This document shows, in pieces, positions 41,818-50,934 of a stretch of 64,000 nucleotides of DNA. Position numbers and translations under genes: made by a program. How positions within the stretch are numbered: position 1 is the first letter of the stretch; each line of letters opens with the position of its first letter. The DNA is from Cylindrotheca closterium (lineage: Eukaryota; Bacillariophyta; Bacillariophyceae; Bacillariales; Bacillariaceae). The stretch lies in the NCBI GenBank assembly GCA_933822405.4, contig CAKOGP040001869.1, forward strand, positions 62,001 to 126,000, read 5' to 3'. A model generated the notes under the pieces. That model worked only from the letters and a program-made list of their open reading frames with translations. It made no database searches and had not been told where the DNA came from.

Positions 41818-42963
41818 CTACACTTTGGCAACATGTGGGTTTTCACTAAGCAGTTGGTAGGTAGTTTCCACGGCAACCTTTCCATCCAGAGAAGCTGCGA
41901 GAAGAAACGGACACAGTCCAGTCTCACGATCCATGGAGGAAAGAATCTCCGGTTGGGCTTTGACCAAAGCTTCTACCCCAGCATCCCAAGCCATTCGTTC
42001 TCGTAAGGCAATAAAAATGGGTTCGTCCCCTCTGGCGTTCCGCTTGGACGCAGCTTCTGGGTAAACGGCCACTAGATCCTTGATGAGGTGAATATCCTTT
42101 ATTCTGAAGGGCCTTCGAATGATGACATTATGTAGTGGGTAGTTTCCTTCGCTATCTGCGACAGACACCCATTCCGGGTGTAGTTTGATGGCAACCTGCT
42201 GTGTCTTCAACGGTGCCCGAAGGAACTGAAGACCATGTAGAGCATATCTTTCAATATCGTTGTTCATCTCGGGACTGTAGGTTGGTGATAGCTTGAAAGC
42301 AGTAGTCGCCATCAATACAACCTTTTCCCAGAATCTCTTGAAATGCCGTTCTTCTACTGTCTCTCCTTTTAAAATTCTAGCAACTTGCATGTGTCCCTGA
42401 ATTGTATTCAAATGTGATTGCCATAAGGCCACCAATGCCGTGTGCTTGTACTCGCGAGACTTGACAAGTACAATCTTGGGATTGGCTCGAATCAGTTCCT
42501 GATGGACAGGAAGAAACGCATGACCCGAACATGCGCAGTGCAAAGCTGATCCCCCAAGATGTGTACCAATCAACAAATCTTCTGGAGGCATGTGCTGCAG
42601 AAGGATTTGAATTTTACCCACCGTCTTTTGACTGTTCCAACATAGCACATGCAAAGGTGTTTGGCCCCATTTCTTGTCACGGACTTTGGTGGCTTCAGGG
42701 CACAATTTCACCACACTCTGAAAGATGTCCTTTGGAACAGGTGGTAGAGCACATAAACGGTGAAGTATGGTCCACCCTCGACTGTCATCGACCTCTTTGA
42801 GTTCTTCTTTGCGTTCATGAATGGCTGTACGGAGTTTCTCCCAATTCATGTCTTCAATCAGACCAGCAAGCGTCCGGGCATCATCTTGTAGTTCCTTCAA
42901 GACTTCCTCCTTTTTTATTTCGGTCTTCTTCAAATCTTGTAGTTCCTTGAGGACTTCCTCCAT
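41818..42963 (-). CDS. Ankyrin-type repeat protein, tandem copy 2
   Basis: 381 residues, no intron, closest to copy 1 (shared FRIKDIHLIKDL / FRIKDVHLIRDL, EPIFIALRERMAW / EPIFIALRGQMAW). Ankyrin-like units are GWTILHRLCALPPVP, GQTPLHVLCWNSQKT, GSALHCACSGHAFLP and NYPLHNVIIRRP. The N-terminus is longer than in the other copies because a Lys/Glu-rich segment is repeated (EEVLKELQD twice), matching an imperfect 28-bp DNA duplication at 42883-42961. The role is unknown; it is probably a scaffold. Confidence 0.8.
   Translation of the reverse strand: MEEVLKELQDLKKTEIKKEEVLKELQDDARTLAGLIEDMNWEKLRTAIHERKEELKEVDDSRGWTILHRLCALPPVPKDIFQSVVKLCPEATKVRDKKWGQTPLHVLCWNSQKTVGKIQILLQHMPPEDLLIGTHLGGSALHCACSGHAFLPVHQELIRANPKIVLVKSREYKHTALVALWQSHLNTIQGHMQVARILKGETVEERHFKRFWEKVVLMATTAFKLSPTYSPEMNNDIERYALHGLQFLRAPLKTQQVAIKLHPEWVSVADSEGNYPLHNVIIRRPFRIKDIHLIKDLVAVYPEAASKRNARGDEPIFIALRERMAWDAGVEALVKAQPEILSSMDRETGLCPFLLAASLDGKVAVETTYQLLSENPHVAKV
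42883..42961 (-). repeat. 28-bp imperfect direct repeat in the N-terminal coding region
   Basis: Copies at 42883-42910 and 42934-42961 differ at two positions and have a period of 51 bp (17 codons), so the frame is kept. Both encode EEVLKELQD. The repeat accounts for most of the extra N-terminal length of ankyrin copy 2 relative to its neighbours. Confidence 0.85.
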
Positions 42964-43200
42964 TGTTTGTGCCTTTCTTCTTCACAACTATGCAAAGATA
43001 TGAAATGTGGAAGAGCGAAGGCGGAGGGGAGGGCGATTATTGTTGCATAGCATGACAGTAATAATAACATGTGTTTGCGGCACGTTTGAAAGTGTCGGAT
43101 CGTGATTGATTCGACTCATGGGAGTGGGAACTGATCTCCTGATACACCTTACGTCGTTATTTTTTAAAATACTTCCACTATGATACATAATTCGCATCAT

Positions 43201-44289
43201 CTACGTTTTGAGTAAACTAGGATTCGAACAAAGCAATTGATACGAGGTTTCCATGTTAGCTTCTTGGTTCAAAGAAGCTGCGAGCAGAAACGGAAACAAG
43301 CCAGTCTGGTGGTCTGTAGAGTAAAGGCTTTCCGGATGAGTTCGGACAATGTCCTTTATGCCCTTTTCCCAGGTCATACCTTTTCTCATTGCAACAAATA
43401 TTGGCGATTCGCCTTCAGTGTTTCGTTTCATTACTGCTTCAGGAAAAGCCTCAAGGATTTCCTTGACAAATGGTGGCAAGAAGATGTTTTTTGGGGGTAT
43501 GTCGAGGATGGCATTGTGTAGTGGATAGTTTCCTTGGCTGTCTGGTATCGAGGCCCATTTGGGATGTAATATTGTAGCTGCATGCTGTATTGAATGCGGG
43601 GCATGGAGGAATTGAAGACCATGCAGTGTGTAATCTTCAATATTGCCTTCAATACTACTAGCTGGATCATAATTTGTAGACAGCTTAAAGGCAGCGGTCG
43701 CAATGAGGACTACCTTGGCCCAATATTCTTGGAATCGTCTTTCGTCAACTTTGATTCCTCTTAGAAGGTATCTCACTTGCAATAAGCCGTACTGCTCTGC
43801 ATGAAGAGGGGTAAGTTGGAAGTGATGGCGCAAGAGAACAATCTTTGGATTGGCCCGAATGAGTTCCTGCAAGATCGATAGCCGTACCTGCTTTCGATAT
43901 GCATGATGCAACAAGGAACCTCTCGTGTATGACGTAACTAAGAGGTCGTCAGGTCTCATGTGCTCTAGTAGCACCTGCACCTTGCAAAACGAATGGTCTT
44001 GGGCTCCGCAAAACACGTGAAGAGGTAGATGGCAGTACGGCGAGGTACCTTGCACGGAGGTTGCTATGGGATACAATCGCACAGCTGTAGCAAATATATC
44101 GTCCGGAATAGATGGAATGGCACACATGTAATGGAGGACGGTCCAACCACGACGCTTGTCAATCTGTGTCAATTCGTCTTTTTGTTCCTTCAATGCGGTT
44201 CGAAGTTGCTTCCAGTCTTCATTCGCGATAAGATCAATTAGCTTCCTGTCGTCATGGGCCAATTCTAGTCTGGTGATTAACTTCACCAT
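43201..44289 (-). CDS. Ankyrin-type repeat protein, tandem copy 3 (most divergent)
   Basis: 362 residues, no intron. It has the same layout as copies 1 and 2: GWTVLHYMCAIPSIP, HLPLHVFCGAQDHS, HMRPDDLLVTSYTRGSLLHH, ILQELIRANPKIVLLRH, YWAKVVLIATAAFKLSTNY, NYPLHNAILDIPP and FPFLLAASLNQEANMETSYQ. Many of the ankyrin consensus positions are less regular than in copies 1 and 2, so it is the older or faster-changing member. Its start codon is 96 bp from that of the divergent transporter gene. Confidence 0.78.
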   Translation of the reverse strand: MVKLITRLELAHDDRKLIDLIANEDWKQLRTALKEQKDELTQIDKRRGWTVLHYMCAIPSIPDDIFATAVRLYPIATSVQGTSPYCHLPLHVFCGAQDHSFCKVQVLLEHMRPDDLLVTSYTRGSLLHHAYRKQVRLSILQELIRANPKIVLLRHHFQLTPLHAEQYGLLQVRYLLRGIKVDERRFQEYWAKVVLIATAAFKLSTNYDPASSIEGNIEDYTLHGLQFLHAPHSIQHAATILHPKWASIPDSQGNYPLHNAILDIPPKNIFLPPFVKEILEAFPEAVMKRNTEGESPIFVAMRKGMTWEKGIKDIVRTHPESLYSTDHQTGLFPFLLAASLNQEANMETSYQLLCSNPSLLKT

Positions 44290-44385
44290 TATCGTAATAC
44301 TCTTACGGTGTCGAGATTCTAGATGATGACGACTGATGATGATTGAATTTCAACGATAATCTAACCGCGGGTTTCACGGAATTTG
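44290..44385. promoter_or_regulatory. Very short divergent promoter interval
   Basis: Only 96 bp separate the start codons of ankyrin copy 3 (minus) and the Atg22-like transporter (plus) if the first ATG (44386) is used. If the second in-frame ATG (44533) is used the gap is 243 bp, which is more comfortable for two promoters. Confidence 0.4.
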
Positions 44386-46095
44386 ATGCTTTGGATACGA
44401 TACAAAATACCGGTTGGTACGATCGTTTTGATTTCATTGGCGACTCAATGGACTAAAAGCAAAAGCGTTCCGCGCAAGCAAGCCAAGGAAATTTTGAAAA
44501 ACACGAGTTTCACCACACCACAAGTGAGAATAATGGACTCGAACAAGGACCTTTTGTCCCAAAAAGATGAGTCGTCCTTGCTTTGTGGTGTAGCGGTCGC
44601 GTGTTATGGATGCACCCCCAGACTAGATGATGAAGAAGGTATACCGGATGGTGAATCAGTTAAACCAGCAAGTCTTGCAAAGAAGCGTCGACAGATAGAC
44701 GAAGTTTTGGGGTGGGGTTTGGATGCCTCAGCAAGAGGTGTCATTCTCATGGCCACAGCAGTCTTTGTATCTTCAGAACTTCTAAGACTGGCGAAAGAAG
44801 CTTCAGTCTGTGTAGATTCATCAGAAGAAAGAGGAGGAGAGGAGGACTGTAGAGTGCACGGAATGCGGCCAACATCTGTTTTGACCAATATTGTCACCAT
44901 TACGGGACTGTTGTCTGCGCTCATCATGCCGCTAGCTGGTTCTATTATTGATCATACGGATCACAGAAGAGCTGTCGGTTCAATATCAGCAGCTGCGATT
45001 ACCGTGTTCATATTTATTCAGATGTTCGTCATGGAAGACCACTGGGTGACGGCAGCCATTCTGCAGATTCTCGTTTCCGTTGCCTACACTGTGCACCTGA
45101 CAGTTGTATACTCTTACTTTCCTGAACTGACATCAGATCATGGTGAATTGACCAAATTAGCAGCACATTTTACAGGGGTCCAATACGGAAGTTCTGTGGC
45201 CTTTCTCGTTATGATGGTGTTGATTCTGGAGGCAGTCAACAAAGACGAGGAAGTCAACTCGGCATTTCTTGCGCAAGAAGTCGTCGTTATCGTTTGCTGT
45301 ATATTCTTTGCAACTTCCTGGATCAGATTATTCCACTCGCGATCTGCTTCCCAAAAAGTACCGGAAAATGGTTCTCTTGTCACTGCTGGGTTTCGAAAGA
45401 TTTACAAGACTGGTAAAAAGATCCTCAAAGATCATGCCGCCATCAAATGGGTCCTTATTTCGGTGGCCTTTACTGAAGCTGCAACTACAACATTTGCCAC
45501 CATTGCCATCACATATATGACGGAGCAATTGAGTTTTGAAGCGGAGGAGAATGGTATTGCCATTCTCATTCTACTGCTCTTTAGTGTTCCTGGAGCACAA
45601 ATTGCCACGCGAATTACCAAGATTTTCAATCCAATCCGCAGTTTGCAAGCGTGCCTCTGCTTATGGATGGTCTCGATCACTGCGGCAGCAGTATTTCTAA
45701 AACACGAAGGGCAGCAGTCCCTTGCCTATACCTTTGCAGTATTTTGGGGGCTCGCCTTGGGCTGGACATTTCCTACAGAAAAGACACTATATGTTACTGT
45801 CATTCCACGAGGACAGGAAGCAGAGCTCATGGGTACCTATATTTGTGCGTGTCAAGTCTTGTCATGGCTCCCACCTTTGGTCTTTTCCATGCTGAATGAG
45901 GCTGGATACTCCATGAGACTTGGGGTGACATCGCTCGCAGTATTCATGCTGATCAGCTTTTCGATCTTGTTTTTGGTGGGGGACTATGAACAAGCTGTAG
46001 CTCACGCAAAGGCGGTGGACGAACAACAAAAACAGCTTTCAAGCGGAATGAAGACCTCGAGAACGGAAGATGACCATTACAGAGAGATGGACTAA
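44386..46095 (+). CDS. Atg22-like major facilitator transporter
   Basis: 569 residues, no intron, about 11-12 hydrophobic helices. Family features are GWGLDASARGVILMATAVFV (helix 1), TITGLLSALIMPLAGSIIDH with the loop DHTDHRR, AYTVHLTVVYSYFPELTSDH, and the C-terminal bundle WGLALGWTFPTEKTLYVTVIP and LMGTYICACQVLSWLPPLVF. This pattern matches the Atg22 branch of the MFS, known in yeast as a vacuolar amino-acid exporter active after autophagy. The start could be 44386 or the in-frame ATG at 44533 (MDSNKDLLSQKD). The substrate is inferred from family only. Confidence 0.78.
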   Translation: MLWIRYKIPVGTIVLISLATQWTKSKSVPRKQAKEILKNTSFTTPQVRIMDSNKDLLSQKDESSLLCGVAVACYGCTPRLDDEEGIPDGESVKPASLAKKRRQIDEVLGWGLDASARGVILMATAVFVSSELLRLAKEASVCVDSSEERGGEEDCRVHGMRPTSVLTNIVTITGLLSALIMPLAGSIIDHTDHRRAVGSISAAAITVFIFIQMFVMEDHWVTAAILQILVSVAYTVHLTVVYSYFPELTSDHGELTKLAAHFTGVQYGSSVAFLVMMVLILEAVNKDEEVNSAFLAQEVVVIVCCIFFATSWIRLFHSRSASQKVPENGSLVTAGFRKIYKTGKKILKDHAAIKWVLISVAFTEAATTTFATIAITYMTEQLSFEAEENGIAILILLLFSVPGAQIATRITKIFNPIRSLQACLCLWMVSITAAAVFLKHEGQQSLAYTFAVFWGLALGWTFPTEKTLYVTVIPRGQEAELMGTYICACQVLSWLPPLVFSMLNEAGYSMRLGVTSLAVFMLISFSILFLVGDYEQAVAHAKAVDEQQKQLSSGMKTSRTEDDHYREMD

Positions 46096-46615
46096 ACTTG
46101 GACAAGACTCAAAACGCAACGCATATTTTGCTTCAAACGTTTGGTTCCTTCTTGCTAACTTGATGGATCTAGTGTTTGGTCCATGCAATATCGCTAGCTC
46201 TCATAAGTACGACGATCACTGGCATTCACGAGCCGATTTGGTGAAAGACTGCCTACAGTTCTGGACTGCAAGTCCAGAAATTGGGACGCCCAAATACAAG
46301 CCTTTCGTTTTCGCTTTGAGACACACCCAAAACCTGTCCGAGTGGAAACAATAGTGCTTCATTCGAGATTACGCTTGGAATTAGTCGAGCTTTTAGATTG
46401 TACAATAAGTTTGATAGCATTCCTAGTCAACATCGGCAACATTAGGTACCATTGACATTCTTCCTAGCTAGTTGTCCTTTACGTATCTGTTCCAGTCGAA
46501 AAGGTCGAATGAATCCTGACAAGACTGATGAATGAAAAGAAAACAGAGGCCAGCAATCAGAATCCGATAGCGATTGATTCAATCACAACACAACGACTTT
46601 AGGAGAGCTTATTCC
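46096..46615. other. Intergenic between transporter and glycosyltransferase
   Basis: 520 bases holding the transporter 3' end and the promoter of the next gene. No other gene, repeat or RNA was recognised. Confidence 0.45.
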
Positions 46616-47974
46616 ATGGACATTGTCGGTGGCACTGGGGGAACTGGGCTCCATGCTCGTAAGCACCATAAGGGGTCTGCCAATAATCACGCTGATGACA
46701 CTGACGACTCACACCCACAGAGTCCTCATCGAAGACGGAGTCGTCGTTATTCCCGTTATCTTCCTTCCTTTCTTCATAGCGAGGTTGGGGTTGCCTTTGA
46801 AATCGTCGTCGTCTTCCTAGTCTGTGGTTTCCTTCTGGGTTATCTTGTTCTGAGCCATCAACATCGGCATGTCATGCACTTTATTTCCGATCCATTGGGC
46901 CATCTAAGGTTGCATGGACGAGCGGGCTTTCGGCATCACTTCTATTCCGGTCAACCACGAACAGTGACTGTCGTATTGCCTAGTGTGGTCAATCCTAAGA
47001 ACCGTAAACGACGTTTAGATTCCATCTTTGAAACATGGGGGCCGAATGCCCGAGCAATCTACGTGGTTCATAATGTCAGCGAATTTCCACAGGCAGATCA
47101 CCATGCGGTCATATCCGAAAAGAGTCAACCAGAAGATCCGTACTCATATCCACAGATCCTCTTGGTTCCTCCAAGTATCAGCTTTAACGATGGCCTTCCC
47201 AGGTTGAACTATGTCATTCGCACCGTCTATGAGAAAGTCAACCCTGATTTTGCTTTTTTTGTAAATGACCATACATTTGTAATTCCAGAACACTTGTGCA
47301 AGTACTTGGAAGACAAGCATCCGGAAGAAGATATGTACCATGGACATGCTATGAAGAATCAAAAAGATATCTTCAATTCTGGAGCAGCAGGATATGTCTT
47401 GTCGCGCAAGACGATGCAAAGTTTGGTACAAGCATGGGACAAAGAAGATCCGACATGTTTGTTGAAAAATGGTGCCAAATGGCTACAAGGGAACCCAGGT
47501 CTTGTGACTTCCAAGTGTTTGAAGGAGGTTCTTCATGTGGAAGCAGTTGATACACGCTATCACGGAAAGTATCACCGATTCCATGCCTTTCCACTCACTC
47601 GAGTAGTGAGTGGCGCTGTCGATGATTGGTACAAAAAGAAACACGAAGATATGGACAAAATGATGAAGACAGATGCTTCCTACAATCACCTTGATTCTGG
47701 TGTGGGATGTTGTGCACAAGAAACTATTAGTTTTCATTATGTGGAATACTCGGAATCCAGGGCATTGTTCTCAACCCGAGAAGCGCTGATAGAGAATCCT
47801 CATATGACAGATCACGAACTGAAGAAAGAAATGATAGCAAAGTGGCCAAAAGATTTTAAAGAGATCGGTGGATATTCGAGGGGGTTGCCAAAAGAAGAGA
47901 ATAAGGATGACTGGGAAACACTGTTAATAGTTATGAGGAGAATATCGTCCCGCCATACACAACGAGAGTGTTAA
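46616..47974 (+). CDS. GT31-like type II membrane glycosyltransferase lacking DxD
   Basis: 452 residues from the ATG at 46616; the upstream in-frame extension has no ATG. A short cytoplasmic tail rich in His and Arg (HRRRSRRYSRYLPS) precedes one membrane helix (about 58-80, FEIVVVFLVCGFLLGYLVLS), giving Golgi type II topology. The lumenal part resembles core-1 beta-1,3-galactosyltransferase/fringe: RLDSIFETWGPNARAIYVV, then FAFFVNDHTFVIPEHLCKYL, then FNSGAAGYVLSRKTMQSL and CLKEV. At the position of the metal-binding DDD/DxD motif it has N217-D218-H219. ETISFHYV near the C-terminus fits the family end. The missing DxD may mean loss of catalysis, as in the chaperone COSMC. Confidence 0.75.
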   Translation: MDIVGGTGGTGLHARKHHKGSANNHADDTDDSHPQSPHRRRSRRYSRYLPSFLHSEVGVAFEIVVVFLVCGFLLGYLVLSHQHRHVMHFISDPLGHLRLHGRAGFRHHFYSGQPRTVTVVLPSVVNPKNRKRRLDSIFETWGPNARAIYVVHNVSEFPQADHHAVISEKSQPEDPYSYPQILLVPPSISFNDGLPRLNYVIRTVYEKVNPDFAFFVNDHTFVIPEHLCKYLEDKHPEEDMYHGHAMKNQKDIFNSGAAGYVLSRKTMQSLVQAWDKEDPTCLLKNGAKWLQGNPGLVTSKCLKEVLHVEAVDTRYHGKYHRFHAFPLTRVVSGAVDDWYKKKHEDMDKMMKTDASYNHLDSGVGCCAQETISFHYVEYSESRALFSTREALIENPHMTDHELKKEMIAKWPKDFKEIGGYSRGLPKEENKDDWETLLIVMRRISSRHTQREC

Positions 47975-48123
47975 AGGTTTTCTGGGTAGCAAAACGGGAA
48001 TGGATAACATCCGTGACTGACTTCAGAACCACAGAAAATTGCTCACCAACAAACCAAGCTCGATAGAATAAATACATATCAAGAGTCGCCATTCTATCGC
48101 TATCTCCAAAGCCAAAACCCACG

Positions 48124-49398
48124 ATGGATGTAGTTCGATCACTAGGCCTAGAGGATGTTCCAGAGCAGCAAACTCGAATTGGCCTATTTTTGTCGTCTGG
48201 CGGTGAACTTGTTGAGGATGTGAAAGTTGGGTTTGATGTTTGCGTTGCATGCGGAAATTCTAATCCTAAAATCTATTGTCAAGCATGTAAGCGAGTCAAA
48301 TACTGCTCCGATGCATGTAAGAAGAAGGATACTACGCCACCTGATGATGATGAAGAGCAAGCTCTTGGACATTCCTCCATAGTTTGTACACTACTTCGGA
48401 CTTGCAACGATGACGAGCTTGTTGAAGGAAAGGAGGACAAGGGAATGCCGGAAGCCAAGAGAACGCCAGCCTTTGACCGCGTGGCCAGTGAAATGGAATC
48501 ATACCCTGCGACCCTTGCAAACATAATATTTGAAGGACCATGCTTTCAGGAGAAGCTCCAAAAAAACTCGGGAGGTGAGGTCGAAATTCATGTAATCGGG
48601 ACATCTCCGGACTCAGAGCTATGGGAGGGCCACCCTGACTCATCTCAAGAGAAGAAGGTTTTCAAATGCTATGCTGAAGCACTATCTGAAATGGCAGATA
48701 GATTCAAATTTGAATCTATCCAATTGAAGTTCATCGGACCAGAGTGCCCAAAGATAGATATGGTGGACACGATCCTGATTCCGTCCATGAAGAACCGAAA
48801 GATCAAATGCAAGCTAAATGTCATGACAAAGCGAGTAAATTACAGCAAATCGCTCCTGAATGGCAAACACTTCAATTGTCCAGATATAGTGGTATTCTTT
48901 AATCCAGGTACGTCATCGCGAACAAGGGCGACAGCTACTTCTTGAGGTGAACTCATGCATTTACACGCTATTCTCCCTTTGCTCAATAAAGGTTTCACAT
49001 GTCCTGATTACACCTGGGAAGAAGCAGTATCAGCAATTCCAGGTGGTACCCCATACCTTGTCACAACGAATACTGAGCTCGAGGGGATCGCCGATGCACA
49101 GTACCTTATGGAGAATTCATTTATTGCCCATCTACCCGAGGGACTTGCACATATCCTCGAACCCGATGCACCCAGAACTGAAATTGAAGACAATGAGACT
49201 TTCTTTAGTATAAACCCTTTTAGTGGCGAACGGGTCCGACAAAGTGGAACTATGGCAAATGATTTGTATGTGAAGTCGAGGTGGATTCTTGGTGGAAAGT
49301 TGTTGGGTTCGGAATCGAAAGAAAGTAAAACTTCCAAGAAGAGACAAAAGGTTACGGGATCTGGAAACACAAAGAAAAATAACCCAGCTCTGATATAA
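48124..49398 (+). CDS. MYND zinc-finger protein with MSS51-like C-terminal domain
   Basis: Exons 48124-48907 and 48992-49398 give 396 residues. The MYND finger is near residue 40: CVACGNSNPKIYCQACKRVK, then YCSDACKKKD, followed by an acidic insert (PPDDDEEQ) and the closing His and Cys (GHSSIVC). The C-terminal half (EIHVIGTSPDSELWEGHP, IQLKFIGPE, DIVVFFNPGFTCPDYTWEEA, PYLVTTNTELE) matches the domain that follows the MYND finger in yeast Mss51, human MSS51 and ZMYND15-type proteins. Mss51 regulates COX1 translation in yeast; this protein has no clear mitochondrial presequence. The role is inferred from family only. Confidence 0.8.
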
Positions 49399-49473
49399 TT
49401 TAGGTGGAGAAGGTATGCAAGCGTTCTATAGTCCGAAGGGTAACAGAGCCTGATGGTCAATGCTGCACTAGTA

Positions 49474-50613
49474 TTATTGGAAAACCCAAAACCAAAGTGT
49501 CAAATTCAGAGCGCAGACGGAAAAGCATGAGATCCCATTTCCAACAGGAATTCCACTAGTTCCCCTCTTCTCTGATGCGTCGTCATCCTGTATCTTTATG
49601 GAATCACACCCTTTACAACCTGTAGTATTAGGTGTGGTCTTCGTTCCAAGAACATCGTATGCTTTGCATTCCATGTTGCCCGGTGGAGCGGAAGAGAGTG
49701 TACATATGATTTGCTCCAACCAACTGTAGATATAGCTGGCCCGGCCATAAACACCAGGGAGGGGTCCTGCACAATCTACTCCCCAAGAAACAACACCAAC
49801 GAGAACGTCGCCCTTATGGGAGTTGCCGGGCACGATCAATGGCGAACCTGAGTCACCGGAACAAGCATCCTTTCGTTCCTCCCATGCACACAGGTGATCT
49901 TCTAGGATCCAATCTCCTAGCGACTGTCCATTTCCATTCGCCATTGACTTGCAAGCGTCAGGGTTGATGTATCGTAGTGCAGCTATTTGAAGAACTTCAG
50001 CATAAGATGATTCGTCTCCAAACACTGTCATGCCCCACCCCATGACAAAAAGGGTGTCATTAACGCTTGGAACGGTCGAATATTTATTGATAACCACCGG
50101 ATCAATATCTTCTATTATTCCGTCCAATTCTGTAATATCGAATAATTGTTGATCAGCGAAGCTTCCAAACATCACGACGGAACAAGGCAGCACAACGCAC
50201 CTACTATCATTGCATCATGAGTATCACTTTCTCTATTGTAAGCAGGATGGATGAATTGACGACGAGGCTTATATTGTAGTCGAGTTTCAGAGCTGTCACT
50301 CAGCTTTCAACAAACCAGATGAGAAGTGGTGAACGAAACGTTGCATTCAAAAGTAAGGTGATGCACTTACATTGTATGCATTGACCACAACAGTGTCAAA
50401 GCTTTTTCGGCAATGGGCTGCTGTTAAAACTAAATTTGTAGATACGAGTGCGCCACCGCAAACATGAAGCCCACCAAGTTGTAATGATACTTGCCCGTAT
50501 TCAAAGCGTCCTTTATTCGCATCTGAGCCACCAATGATTCGAGGTTTAGCAAAGGCAGTTGAGCTGAGAATAGCTAGCCAAAGAGTGAGTGTTTGTGCGT
50601 TCATGACATTCAT
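49474..50613 (-). CDS. Secreted trypsin-like serine protease
   Basis: Exons 50613-50371, 50303-50201 and 50129-49474 join in frame to 333 residues. A signal peptide (LTLWLAILSSTAFA) precedes the activation site PRIIGGSD. The catalytic triad is complete: H67 (LTAAHC), D111 (SDTHDAMIV, encoded in the 103-nt middle exon) and S209 (ACSGDSGSP). D203 at the base of the pocket predicts trypsin-like cleavage after Arg/Lys. VSWGVDCAGPLPGVYGR follows. The C-terminus extends ~60 residues and ends in a hydrophobic segment (FSVCALNLTLWFWVF) that could anchor it in the membrane. The middle-exon borders were chosen because they restore frame and the Asp region. It lies tandem with the larger protease. Confidence 0.85.
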
Positions 50614-50934
50614 TCTGTTTCATTATGCCATTCATCATGCTGTAGTTTTGAGGACAGATCCATGGTATCTTCGGAAAAGATATAGACTCAAATCTTCGGA
50701 GAGGATAGAGACTCTTTATTGTTGTCCAAATCGTGTTGCTTCCGATATCATCTCCGAAAATGAAAGGCAGGACAGACCAAAAGATAGCAAAACTCGGAAA
50801 ATGGCAAACCGGAACGCACTCCCGGGGGGGAAATCCAACAACTATTTTACATTCAGGGAATTGAAAGAGTATCTACCAGTCACAATATCCACTGCTATCT
50901 GGTACTGCCGCAAGTACCCATTGTCGCAACAATA
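50614..50934. other. Intergenic between the two proteases
   Basis: About 320 bases between the start of the smaller protease and the stop of the larger one, both on the minus strand. No gene was recognised; a 148-codon plus-strand frame over the region overlaps both proteases and is a shadow. Confidence 0.4.

Noticed and set aside
50129..50193. Alternative exon start at 50193 for the small protease
   Set aside because: It puts the catalytic Asp exon out of frame; acceptor 50130 restores the frame and the Asp-to-GWG spacing.
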